Assembly (NCBI RefSeq): GCF_009674825.1
Contig: NZ_WKJH01000002.1
Location: forward strand, 434,001 to 498,000
From: Maribacter luteus
GTDB taxonomy: Bacteria; Bacteroidota; Bacteroidia; Flavobacteriales; Flavobacteriaceae
Direction of reading: 5' to 3'
Length of the DNA: 64,000 nt
The notes under the pieces are model-generated. The model was not told the origin of the DNA, made no database searches, and saw only the letters and a program-made list of their open reading frames with translations. Below, piece by piece: positions 7,621 through 16,419 of the stretch (its first letter is position 1; each line of letters begins with the position of its first letter). Both the position numbers and the translations under genes were made by a program.

Positions 7621-10600
7621 ATGAAAAACACCTTGAAAGACCTTACCCTTTTTGAACGAATATTCGATATTTCCCTCGAAGGCATTCTCGTAGTTGACCA
7701 AAACGAAAAAATCATTAAAGTAAACTCAGCCTGTGAAGAGATGTTCGGCTATGACCATAATGAACTACTGGGTAAAAAAATCGAGGTCTTACTCCCACAG
7801 AAATTCAGAAAAGCCCACAAAACACACTTTTTAGAATTTACAAAAAAGCCCATAAAACGACCTATTGATCATGAAATGGACCTATGGGGTATAAAGAAAG
7901 ATGCAACTGAATTCCCATTGAAAATTAGTCTGAATCCTGTATCATTCAATGATGAACAAGTAACCATCGCCTTTATTAGGGATACTATAAACAAAAAAAA
8001 AACAGAACATAAACTAAAAGCCAAAGAAGCCAAGAACAAAGCCCTTTTAAATGCCTTACCAGATATTACGGTTATACAGGATTACGAAGGAAACATCGTT
8101 GATTTCTTCGCTCCCGAAGAGACTGTGGTAAAAGTTGATAAATCGGAAATCATAGGTAAGAACATAAAGGAAATAGTTCCTCCGGAAATATCGGAAAAGA
8201 TACTGAAAACCCATAACGAGGCTATTAGAACCAAGAAAATCCAAATAAGGGAATATTCCTTGAAACTAGATGGCAAGATGGTTGATTTTGAGTCTAGGAC
8301 CGTTCTGCTAAATGGAAATAAGCTATTGACAATCGTACGCGATATTACCTCCAAGAAAAGAGCCGAAGAAGAATTGAAAAACAGTGAGGCCAAAAACAGG
8401 TCGATTTTGGAAGCACTGCCCGATCTTATTTTCGTACATGATAAAATGGGCAACATTCTTCAGGTGAACGCTTCTGATTTTTCCCCCATAGTTGGGCCTA
8501 TAGAGAGTCTTATAGGCAAGAATTTCAAAGACATTTTACCCCCAAAGACCAGCGTCTTGATTTTAAATGCCCTTACAGAGGTGCAGGAAACCAAAAACAC
8601 GGTTTTAAAGATCATTACCTTACCTATTGATGATGTCCCTACCGATTTTGAAATACGCTTCGTACCTCTTGATAACGAGACCTTCCTATGCGTTTTACGT
8701 GATATTACCAAGACCAAGGCCATACAAGATGTATTGAATATCCGCAACAGTGCTTTGGAAGCTGCCCGTAACAGTATCATCATCGTAAATGCCCAACTAC
8801 CGGACCTCCCCGTTATTTATTGCAATGATGCATTCTGTTCCCTTACAGGATATGACCGTAGCGAGGTTTTAGGTAAAAATTGTCGGTTTTTACAAAAAGA
8901 TGATCGGGAGCAAGAAGGGGTCAAAATCATAAGAAAGGCCATTGAAGCCCAAGAAACGGCCCAGACCGTACTACGCAATTACAAAAAGGACGGCACACTT
9001 TTTTACAACGAACTTACTATTACGCCCGTTCGAAACCAAAATGGCCAATTGACGCATTTTATAGGCGTCCAGAACAATGTGACCGAACGTATCAGGGAAG
9101 TGCAGATAAAAGATCAGATACGCCAGGTACTCGAGAGGATCGCCAAACAAGATTCCATAGAAGAAATAAGCAAAACGATCGTTGGGGTACTTGAGAGTAA
9201 TTTACCTTGCTGTGTTGCCACGATCTATGCATTGGATCCCAAAAAGAAAACACTACATAAAATGGCGGCACCCAACCTTCCCAAAGGCTTTTGCGACATC
9301 ATCGAAGATGTTCCCATAGGACCGGATATGGGTTCTTGCGGGATTGCGGCCTATTTAAAAAAGGAAGTGATCATTACCGATCTAACCACCAACCCTCTTT
9401 GGAAAGAGTACAACGCCGCAGCACTTGAACACGGACTGAATTCATGTTGGGCCTATCCCATATTTTCATCTGACCAAAAAGTATTGGGCATATTCGGTGT
9501 GTACTGTAAAAAACCAAAAAAACCGAATAAAGCCGATAGGGATATTATTACTGATTTAACCCAACTGATCAGCATTGCATTTGAAGAACACCAAACCCGT
9601 CAACAATTGGCAAAAAGCCATTGGTTATTGGAAGATTATGCCAAAGAGCTCGAGCAAACCGTTAATGAACGTACCAATGAGTTGAAGGCAACTGTTCAAA
9701 AAATGGTGGAAGCCAACCTTAACCTTGAAGACCAGATCAAGGAAACCAAAGCTGCGGAGAACAGGGCACTGGAGAGTCAGGCCATGTTTACGGCCATAGC
9801 AAAAAATTTTCCCAAAGGGGTCATAATCGTTTTTAACAGTGCTTTTGAAATCGTTTATATAGATGGAGGGGAAATGCATAGGATGGGAATGGACAAAAAT
9901 AGATTTGAAGGAAAATGCATTGATGATATCGATATTTTCTCCAAACAACGCCTACACCGTGTCAAAGAAGATATAAAAAGGACTATAGGAGGTGAGTTCC
10001 TTTCTTTTGAAACCCGGTTCAGGAATAAGTATTTTACCGTAAATACCTCTCCTCTGATGGATGGAAACGATGAAGCTAAATGGACCCTTTTTGTTTACAA
10101 CGATATTACCAAACTTAAGCAAGCAGAAACCGAAATGCGCAAGGCACTCGTACGAGAGCAAGAGCTCAACGAGTTGAAATCGCGCTTTATATCAATGGCT
10201 TCACACGAATTCAGGACCCCACTAAGTGCCATTCACTCTTCGGCCATACTTATTGAAAAACAGAATATGCCGGGCAAAGAGGCCAAGCGGGAAAAATATG
10301 TAAAACAGATCAAACAAAATGTAAAGGCCTTAGTAGTGATCCTAAACGATTTTCTCTCTTTGGGCAAATTAGAGGAAGGCCGGGTACGACCCAATCCCGA
10401 AATCATGGACTTGGTTTCTTTCACTAAAAATATCGTAACGGAATTTGAACCCAACCGAAAAAGAGGGCAACATATCAAGGTTCATACAAATGAAAAACCC
10501 ATAGAGGCTTATCTCGACCCTAAACTCATGCACCATATACTGACCAATCTATTAAGTAATGCCATTAAATACTCGACAGAAGGACAAGAAATATTGGTGA

Positions 10601-10863
10601 CCCTGACCAAAGAAAAAGAAAAGGTGACCATACAAGTTTTGGATCATGGTATTGGTATTCCCAAAGAGGAACAGGACCAGCTCTTCCAAAGGTTCTTCAG
10701 AGCGCAGAACAGTACAAACATTCAAGGAACGGGGCTCGGTCTTAACATCGTAAAACAATACACCGAATTAATGGGCGGAACGATCGGGTTGGACAGCGAG
10801 CAAGACAAAGGCGCCACATTCTGGGTTACTTTTAAAACAAAAAAACATCGAGAACTCCTGTAA
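7621..10863 (+). CDS. LOV/multi-PAS-GAF sensor histidine kinase
   Basis: A 1080-aa protein with no transmembrane segment, so a cytosolic kinase. Domains in order: PAS (~12-125), PAS (~138-250), PAS (~255-370), LOV-type PAS (~378-492), GAF (~500-665), coiled coil, PAS (~725-840), HisKA with the phospho-acceptor His862 in MASHEFRTP, and HATPase (NLLSNAIKYS, DHGIGIP, GTGLGLNIV). The fourth PAS contains GKNCRFLQ with Cys421, the flavin-adduct cysteine of LOV photoreceptors, plus NYKKDGTLFYNELTI and THFIGVQNNVT, which match the rest of a LOV domain. It probably senses blue light together with redox or ligand signals and passes phosphate to the Crp-type response regulator encoded next. No receiver domain is fused. 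Confidence 0.92.
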   Translation: MKNTLKDLTLFERIFDISLEGILVVDQNEKIIKVNSACEEMFGYDHNELLGKKIEVLLPQKFRKAHKTHFLEFTKKPIKRPIDHEMDLWGIKKDATEFPLKISLNPVSFNDEQVTIAFIRDTINKKKTEHKLKAKEAKNKALLNALPDITVIQDYEGNIVDFFAPEETVVKVDKSEIIGKNIKEIVPPEISEKILKTHNEAIRTKKIQIREYSLKLDGKMVDFESRTVLLNGNKLLTIVRDITSKKRAEEELKNSEAKNRSILEALPDLIFVHDKMGNILQVNASDFSPIVGPIESLIGKNFKDILPPKTSVLILNALTEVQETKNTVLKIITLPIDDVPTDFEIRFVPLDNETFLCVLRDITKTKAIQDVLNIRNSALEAARNSIIIVNAQLPDLPVIYCNDAFCSLTGYDRSEVLGKNCRFLQKDDREQEGVKIIRKAIEAQETAQTVLRNYKKDGTLFYNELTITPVRNQNGQLTHFIGVQNNVTERIREVQIKDQIRQVLERIAKQDSIEEISKTIVGVLESNLPCCVATIYALDPKKKTLHKMAAPNLPKGFCDIIEDVPIGPDMGSCGIAAYLKKEVIITDLTTNPLWKEYNAAALEHGLNSCWAYPIFSSDQKVLGIFGVYCKKPKKPNKADRDIITDLTQLISIAFEEHQTRQQLAKSHWLLEDYAKELEQTVNERTNELKATVQKMVEANLNLEDQIKETKAAENRALESQAMFTAIAKNFPKGVIIVFNSAFEIVYIDGGEMHRMGMDKNRFEGKCIDDIDIFSKQRLHRVKEDIKRTIGGEFLSFETRFRNKYFTVNTSPLMDGNDEAKWTLFVYNDITKLKQAETEMRKALVREQELNELKSRFISMASHEFRTPLSAIHSSAILIEKQNMPGKEAKREKYVKQIKQNVKALVVILNDFLSLGKLEEGRVRPNPEIMDLVSFTKNIVTEFEPNRKRGQHIKVHTNEKPIEAYLDPKLMHHILTNLLSNAIKYSTEGQEILVTLTKEKEKVTIQVLDHGIGIPKEEQDQLFQRFFRAQNSTNIQGTGLGLNIVKQYTELMGGTIGLDSEQDKGATFWVTFKTKKHRELL

Positions 10864-11036
10864 ATAATTAAGTCAACATAACACGAATAGCAATGATATA
10901 AGAAAAAACCAAGATACATAGGCCTTAAACATCAATAACAAGAATGCGAAGGCCCATAAAATGAACTGAACAAGGTCTATCCTACTTTAGGCTTTTACCG
11001 TAAGATTGTACACTAACAATGTAACCCTGAAAAGCC

Positions 11037-12107
11037 ATGAAAAAAATACTATTGATCGAAGACAACAAAGATGTTCGCGAGAACACGGCGGATATTCTTG
11101 AACTTCATAACTTTGAAGTACTTACCGCAGAAAATGGTCTTACAGGTATAGAAATGGCCAAAAAGCACCTACCCGATCTTATCCTCTGTGATATTATGAT
11201 GCCCTTAAAAGATGGATATGATGTGCTGGAAGACCTTGGCAATACAACGAAAACAAAAGGGATACCTTTTATCTTCCTAACGGCAAAATCCGATCGCACC
11301 GATTTTAGAAAAGGAATGAATCTTGGTGCTGACGATTACCTTACCAAACCCTTCGAAGAACACGAACTGATCGAGGCCATTAAAACGCGTGTCAGGAAAA
11401 ATGATTTTCTAAGAAAAGAATTTTCCAAGAACATTGAGGGTATCAACGAATTTTTCCAAGAAGCCTACAATTATTTGAACTTGGAACATATCGAAAAAGA
11501 ATATCGCCCCAAACTGTTTGACAAAAAAGATTTCATTTTTAGGGAAGGGGATGGTGCCCATACCCTGTTTTTCATTGAAAAGGGCAGTGTAAAGACCTAT
11601 AAATCGACCGAATCCGGTAAGGAATTCGTTACGGGCATACATAAAGTCGGCGATTTCGTAGGGCAGTTATCCTTATTGAACCCTGAGGGAACCTACTTGG
11701 AAACAGCCGTAGCAATTGATAATACCGAGGCCTATGCGATTCCTAAATCGGATTTTATCCATCTGATCAATGACAACAAGGACGTTTCCCATAAATTCAT
11801 GGATATCATTTCGACCAACCTGATCGAGGTTCAGGACCAACTGGTTAATATGGCCTATTCTACCGTACGACAACGTGTGGCTAAAGCACTTTTAAGCCTA
11901 CACAAGAAAGGGGTTATAAAAGACTCGTATTATGAAGGATTGGATATACCTAGGGAAGACTTTGCCGGTATGATCGGTACGGCCACGGAAACCGCCATAC
12001 GAACATTGTCAGATTTTAGGGAAGAAGGACTAATTACCATGGGGCATGCCAGAAGAATAATGCTTTTGGACAAAGAGCGTTTACAAAATATCGCTGACAA
12101 TTTTTAA
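11037..12107 (+). CDS. Response regulator fused to cNMP-binding and Crp-type HTH domains
   Basis: A 356-aa transcription factor with three parts: a CheY-like receiver (residues 1-125; phospho-acceptor Asp52 in ILCDIMMP, conserved TKPFEE), a cyclic-nucleotide-binding-like beta barrel (~145-275; LFFIEKGSVKTYK, KVGDFVGQLSLL), and a Crp-type winged helix (~285-350; IPREDFAGMIGTATETAIRTLSDF). It lies 173 nt after the LOV kinase gene on the same strand, so the two are a likely sensor-regulator pair. The Crp HTH predicts binding to TGAnn-type palindromes, and four such sites sit before neighbouring genes at a fixed distance from the -7 box. Whether the barrel binds a nucleotide is unknown; I see no clear full cAMP phosphate-binding cassette. 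Confidence 0.9.
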   Translation: MKKILLIEDNKDVRENTADILELHNFEVLTAENGLTGIEMAKKHLPDLILCDIMMPLKDGYDVLEDLGNTTKTKGIPFIFLTAKSDRTDFRKGMNLGADDYLTKPFEEHELIEAIKTRVRKNDFLRKEFSKNIEGINEFFQEAYNYLNLEHIEKEYRPKLFDKKDFIFREGDGAHTLFFIEKGSVKTYKSTESGKEFVTGIHKVGDFVGQLSLLNPEGTYLETAVAIDNTEAYAIPKSDFIHLINDNKDVSHKFMDIISTNLIEVQDQLVNMAYSTVRQRVAKALLSLHKKGVIKDSYYEGLDIPREDFAGMIGTATETAIRTLSDFREEGLITMGHARRIMLLDKERLQNIADNF

Positions 12108-12212
12108 AAAACAGGGGAGGCAATTTCGAGGACCAAGACCCCAATAGTATCCCCATAAAGAATTCCCAATTGGATAATTCACACTATGTTTTTATGAAGT
12201 TCTTTAAACGAA

Positions 12213-12282
12213 AAAGCCCTAAGGCCAAACCTAATCACATGGACGTATTTTCGGTTAAGGCGAAAGGGCTTTGCGTTTTTCG
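12213..12282. terminator. Probable bidirectional terminator between the Crp-type regulator and hsp20
   Basis: AAAGCCCT (12214-12221) pairs with AGGGCTTT (12266-12273), with A/T tracts on both outer sides and additional pairing inside. It lies between two convergent genes and can serve both. Confidence 0.5.
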
Positions 12283-12289
12283 ATGGTCT

Positions 12290-12754
12290 TTAGGCTATCT
12301 CTACCACTTTTGGTGGTTTTTTCTTAGCCTCTTCCTTTTTCATTAGATCAAAACTTAGTATACCATCATTATACCTGGCTTTGATTGCTTCTTCTTTTAC
12401 ACTTTTGGGTAATTGCAATGAACGCTCAAAAGCATTATAGCTGAATTCACGACGGGAATAGTTTTCTTCTTTTTCTTCTTCTGATTTCGTTTTTTCAGCA
12501 GAAATGTTCAAGCAACCATCTTCTATGGTTATTTCAAAATCTTTCTTGGCGAAACCGGGTGCAGCAAGCTCAATTTCAAACTTATCCTCGGTCTCTTTAA
12601 TGTTTAACGCAGGTTCGGTGGTTTTGCCATTCCAGAAGGTGTCGGGCAACATATCCCTGACCCAAGAACGATTATCGAAAAAATCATCCATGTCAAAGAA
12701 ATCATGTCCTACAAGATTTCCGAAAGGCCTTCTTTTAAATTTTACAAGTGACAT
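12290..12754 (-). CDS. Small heat-shock protein, Hsp20/alpha-crystallin family
   Basis: A 154-aa ATP-independent holdase that binds unfolding proteins in the cytosol. The N-terminal region ends in the FDMDDFFDNRSWVRDM segment, the alpha-crystallin domain spans about residues 45-140 (PALNIKETEDKFEIELAAPGF, SYNAFERSLQLPKSV, IKARYNDGILSFDLMKKE), and the C-terminus is short and basic. Length and motifs are typical for the family. It is convergent with the Crp-type regulator gene and divergent from the MacA-like gene. The promoter carries the palindrome TGACCTAGGTCA placed as an activator site, which suggests control by the local Crp-type regulator. Confidence 0.95.
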   Translation of the reverse strand: MSLVKFKRRPFGNLVGHDFFDMDDFFDNRSWVRDMLPDTFWNGKTTEPALNIKETEDKFEIELAAPGFAKKDFEITIEDGCLNISAEKTKSEEEKEENYSRREFSYNAFERSLQLPKSVKEEAIKARYNDGILSFDLMKKEEAKKKPPKVVEIA

Positions 12755-12798
12755 AACAATGTGTAATTAGGTTAAACAATCCTTTTTTTTATTCGGGG

Positions 12799-12841
12799 CT
12801 AAATTAAGTAGGCCTTCGCCCTTTCTAAATGACCTAGGTCA
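12799..12841 (-). promoter_or_regulatory. Crp/FNR-like palindrome plus -7 box before hsp20
   Basis: Perfect palindrome ATGACCTAGGTCAT (12829-12842; core TGAC-N4-GTCA) and, on the minus strand, TAATTTAG (12799-12806), 7 of 8 matches to TAnnTTTG. Core-centre to box-centre distance is 33 bp. The arms are TGAC/GTCA rather than the TGAT/ATCA seen at the sister sites. Confidence 0.55.
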
Positions 12842-12888
12842 TGACTTCGTTATTTTTTGACCCCTTATCGGCCAACCTATTTCCCTAC

Positions 12889-12931
12889 TGATATAAATCA
12901 TTAGGATTATGGGTATTACACCCTAATTTTA
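12889..12931 (+). promoter_or_regulatory. Crp/FNR-like site plus -7 box before the MacA-like gene
   Basis: TGATATAAATCA (12889-12900) and TAATTTTA (12924-12931; 7 of 8 to TAnnTTTG) with centres 33 bp apart. The adaptor gene starts 33 nt after the box. Confidence 0.55.
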
Positions 12932-12964
12932 AAGCAATGGATCTGTCTTTAAAATACAATACCG

Positions 12965-14182
12965 ATGAAAAAATACAAATGGGTGGTTATCGTGATTTTG
13001 GCTATCGCCGTTATAGGCTATCTGTTTTTAAGGCCTAAACTCAGCACAAAAAAACTGGATTTCAACTATACACTTTTGGAAAAAGGTAATATTGAGGCCG
13101 ATGTATCAAGCACTGGTACTGTGGAAGCCATAAATACGGTAGAAATAGGCACCCAAATCTCGGGAACCATAAAAAAGATATATGTGGATTATAATGATAA
13201 GGTCAAAGCCGGACAGATATTGGCGGAGATGGACCTAAAACTGTTAAGTACCAGCCTTACCAGTGCAAAAGCCAATTTAGGGGTTAGCGAGGCCCAATTA
13301 TACCAAGCCAAGGATGAGTTCGACCGTAACAAGTCACTCTATGAAAAAAACGTCATTTCCACCAAAGAATTCAACGATTCCAAATATTCCTACAACCAAG
13401 CATTGAGTTCACAAAAAGCCGCCAAAGCTGCGGTGGAAAATATTGAAGTGAGCATTGGATATGCCCACATTACCTCCCCAATAGATGGTACCGTAATTGA
13501 ACGTAGCGTGGAGGAAGGGCAAACCGTAGCCGCTTCATTCGCCACACCGACCATGTTCATTATTGCCGAAGACCTATCGAAAATGCAGATCCTGGCAGAT
13601 ATGGATGAAAGTGACATCGGATACATCAAAAACCAGATGCAAGTGCGCTTTACCGTACAGACCTATCCCGATAAACAATTTTATGGCTCGGTAAGTCAGA
13701 TAAGACTACAACCCATAGAGATAAACAATGTGGTCAACTACCAAGTAGTGGTCGATGTAGACAATGAAAAAGGGTTGTTGTTACCAGGTATGACCGCTAA
13801 TCTGGAGTTCATCATAAATGCCGCCAAGGATGTGATCTTGATCAACAATTCAGCATTACGCTTCCGACCAAACGAAACCATGTTGAAAGAAATAAAACCT
13901 ATTTTGGAAAACAAGGCCCAAACCGTGCTTCCCGATTCCATAAAAAACAAGTTCATCAATACCATCAATCACGAAGAACTTTATACTCCGGCCAATTTCA
14001 AGAAAACTTTGCCTTCGCACATAGATGGTTATTTCTTTAAGGATAACCAGGGTAAGTTAGATTTCCGATTTATTGAAATAGGAATCAAATCTGGCATCTA
14101 TTCAGAGATCAAACGCCATTTAGATGGTTCCCCTGTAACGGAAAACACAAGGGTCATCAACGGAATAAAAACAAAAAAATAA
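12965..14182 (+). CDS. macA: MacA-like periplasmic adaptor (HlyD/MFP family)
   Basis: A 405-aa membrane-fusion protein with one N-terminal anchor (residues 5-22, VVIVILAIAVIGYLFL). The lipoyl halves lie around 60-90 (GTVEAINTVEIGTQISGTI, YNDKVKAGQILAEMD) and 165-200 (ITSPIDGTVIERSVEEGQTV), separated by the alpha hairpin; a beta-barrel follows. It links an inner-membrane MacB-type ABC transporter to an outer-membrane channel. The C-terminal part (about 310-390) has an insertion not usual in E. coli MacA. It is first of a three-gene operon with the ATPase and permease, 5 nt from the next gene. No TolC-like gene is present here. Confidence 0.87.
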   Translation: MKKYKWVVIVILAIAVIGYLFLRPKLSTKKLDFNYTLLEKGNIEADVSSTGTVEAINTVEIGTQISGTIKKIYVDYNDKVKAGQILAEMDLKLLSTSLTSAKANLGVSEAQLYQAKDEFDRNKSLYEKNVISTKEFNDSKYSYNQALSSQKAAKAAVENIEVSIGYAHITSPIDGTVIERSVEEGQTVAASFATPTMFIIAEDLSKMQILADMDESDIGYIKNQMQVRFTVQTYPDKQFYGSVSQIRLQPIEINNVVNYQVVVDVDNEKGLLLPGMTANLEFIINAAKDVILINNSALRFRPNETMLKEIKPILENKAQTVLPDSIKNKFINTINHEELYTPANFKKTLPSHIDGYFFKDNQGKLDFRFIEIGIKSGIYSEIKRHLDGSPVTENTRVINGIKTKK

Positions 14183-14187
14183 AAGAT

Positions 14188-14937
14188 ATGCCCCTTAAAA
14201 AAGTCATAGAGACTAAACAACTTGGCCGCATATTCAAAAACGGCGAAATAGAAGTGCGTGCGCTCACCGATATAGATTTGGTCATTGAAGAAGGTGAGTT
14301 CGTGGCCATAATGGGTGCATCGGGATCGGGCAAATCAACCTTACTCCATATTATCGGTTGTTTGGATAGGCCTACCTCAGGTGAGTACTATTTGGACGGT
14401 GTCGACGTCAATGGATTGAATAAAAACCAATTGGCCGATATACGAAATCAAAAAATCGGATTCATATTCCAAAGTTATAACCTGTTATCGCGTACCACGG
14501 CCTTGGAAAATGTAGAACTTCCCCTCATTTATAACAGGACCGGACAATTTACAAATTCGAAAGAGCTTGCCCAAAAAGCATTGGAACAAGTGGGATTGGC
14601 CGATCGTATTTACCATAGAACAAATGAGCTTTCGGGAGGTCAACAACAACGGGTGGCCATAGCACGGGCTTTGGTAAACAATCCTGCACTTATACTTGCG
14701 GATGAGCCTACCGGAAATTTGGATAGTACCACCAGTATTGAAATAGCTGACCTTTTTGTACAATTGAACAATGAAGGCAAGACCATACTCATGATCACCC
14801 ATGAGCCGGATATTGCCCAGTTCGCGAAACGAATGGTCTATTTAAGGGATGGCCGCGTACTTACCGATTCCTTAATCGAAGACAGGAGTACAAAAGAATC
14901 GGCCATTAAGGCATTGGAAAATCCGGTAACTACCTAA
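14188..14937 (+). CDS. ABC transporter ATP-binding protein, MacB/LolD type
   Basis: A 249-aa ATPase with Walker A GASGSGKST, Q-loop FIFQSYNLL, signature LSGGQQQRVAIARAL, Walker B LILADEPTGNLD and the switch His in MITHEPD. The sequence is closest to the MacB/LolD group, which drives mechanotransmission rather than direct transport across the inner membrane. In this operon the ATPase is a separate protein from the permease, while in E. coli MacB they are fused. It starts 5 nt after the adaptor gene, and the permease gene follows directly. Confidence 0.93.
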   Translation: MPLKKVIETKQLGRIFKNGEIEVRALTDIDLVIEEGEFVAIMGASGSGKSTLLHIIGCLDRPTSGEYYLDGVDVNGLNKNQLADIRNQKIGFIFQSYNLLSRTTALENVELPLIYNRTGQFTNSKELAQKALEQVGLADRIYHRTNELSGGQQQRVAIARALVNNPALILADEPTGNLDSTTSIEIADLFVQLNNEGKTILMITHEPDIAQFAKRMVYLRDGRVLTDSLIEDRSTKESAIKALENPVTT

Positions 14938-14946
14938 TTGGGCATT

Positions 14947-16161
14947 ATGAGAAGATTCCTAAAAATATTCAAGGTCGCTTTCCATTCCATTTATAAAAAT
15001 AGGACACGTAGCCTACTGACCATGCTGGGCATCATCATTGGGGTAGGTGCGGTCATCATGACCATTTCAGCAGGTGAAGGGGCCACTATGGCGGTAGAGA
15101 ACCAAATTTCGGGATTAGGCACAAATTTATTGATGATCCAAACGAAATCGGAGCATAAAGCCGGAATCAACGTTCGCATGGGCAGACCCATGGACAAGAA
15201 AGATTTTGATGTACTGCAGAAAAACTCCGTGTACATGCCCAATCTCTCCCCCCTCTTGGCCATTGGGGCACAAGCCATTGGTCCCAGCGGATATAAATCT
15301 ACAATGGTATATGGTGTTTCCTATGACTATTTTTATATAACCAGTCGAGAGCTACAGGCAGGTAATTTCTTTACCGAGGAAGACGTACGTACCGCAAAAA
15401 AATATTGCGTTATCGGAGAGACCATTCGAGAAGAACTTTTTCCAGGGCAAGATCCCATAGGTAGACAAATTCGCATAGATAAGGTCCCTTTTACCGTTAT
15501 GGGACTTTTGACCGAAGAAGGTACCGGTGGCATGCAGGATATGGACGATATTATCCTGGCACCATACACGACCATACAAAATAGACTCTATGGTCACCAT
15601 AGAGGTTATACCATGATCATGGCCAGCGCCTTGAGTGAAGACCATATAACCAATGCCAAGGTTGAGGCTACCGAACTATTGCGCGAATCACATCGGATCA
15701 AAGATGGGGAAGAAGATGATTTCGAGATCATGACCCAAATTGAACTTCAGGAAATCACAGGAAATATCACGGGTATCTTAACCATTCTATTGGGCGCCAT
15801 TGCCAGTATCTCCTTGATCGTCGGCGGTATCGGAATTATGAACATCATGTTGGTCTCGGTAACCGAGCGTACACGGGAAATTGGAACCCGACTGGCCATT
15901 GGGGCAAGGGAAAGTGATATTCTTACCCAGTTTTTGATTGAAGCTATAGTATTGAGTTTAGTAGGTGGATTGCTGGGAATCGTTTTTGGTGTCATCGGAA
16001 ACCAGATAATCTATAAAGTGACCGATTTCTTCATTCCAACGGCCTTTTACTCTATCGCCATTGGTTTTGGATTCGCAGCCTTGGTAGGTGTGGCATTTGG
16101 ATACTTCCCAGCAAAAAAAGCAGCGAAACTAAACCCAATCGATGCTTTGCGATATGAATAA
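14947..16161 (+). CDS. MacB-type ABC permease (FtsX fold)
   Basis: A 404-aa permease counted from the ATG at 14947; the frame opens at a TTG at 14938 directly after the ATPase stop. An N-terminal membrane helix (SLLTMLGIIIGVGAVIMTISAG) is followed by a large periplasmic domain, then three helices in the C-terminal FtsX domain with the typical GGIGIMNIMLVSVTERTREIGTRLAIGA motif and the ending AAKLNPIDALRYE. With the adaptor and ATPase it makes a MacAB-like tripartite exporter for macrolides, peptides or envelope components. The substrate cannot be inferred. The promoter of the operon carries a Crp/FNR-like site. Confidence 0.93.
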   Translation: MRRFLKIFKVAFHSIYKNRTRSLLTMLGIIIGVGAVIMTISAGEGATMAVENQISGLGTNLLMIQTKSEHKAGINVRMGRPMDKKDFDVLQKNSVYMPNLSPLLAIGAQAIGPSGYKSTMVYGVSYDYFYITSRELQAGNFFTEEDVRTAKKYCVIGETIREELFPGQDPIGRQIRIDKVPFTVMGLLTEEGTGGMQDMDDIILAPYTTIQNRLYGHHRGYTMIMASALSEDHITNAKVEATELLRESHRIKDGEEDDFEIMTQIELQEITGNITGILTILLGAIASISLIVGGIGIMNIMLVSVTERTREIGTRLAIGARESDILTQFLIEAIVLSLVGGLLGIVFGVIGNQIIYKVTDFFIPTAFYSIAIGFGFAALVGVAFGYFPAKKAAKLNPIDALRYE

Positions 16162-16419
16162 TCGCTTAGTTGGTCTGTAATACGATTCATCAAGGGAAAT
16201 TTCGAAGTAAAACCTTAAAATCCATACTTAGAAAATTCAACCATAAACACCTAATCAGAACAGTCAATAGGGTAAAAAAAGTTATGCTTTGGTTAAAATC
16301 AACTTAGATAAATCATTTTCAATATCACTACCTTTATAGTTCCAATTTGGAGGCCTTTCGTTTGTCATCAAAAGTAAAATGAAAACGACTGGAAATCATC
16401 GCATAAACACCGAAAAGGC

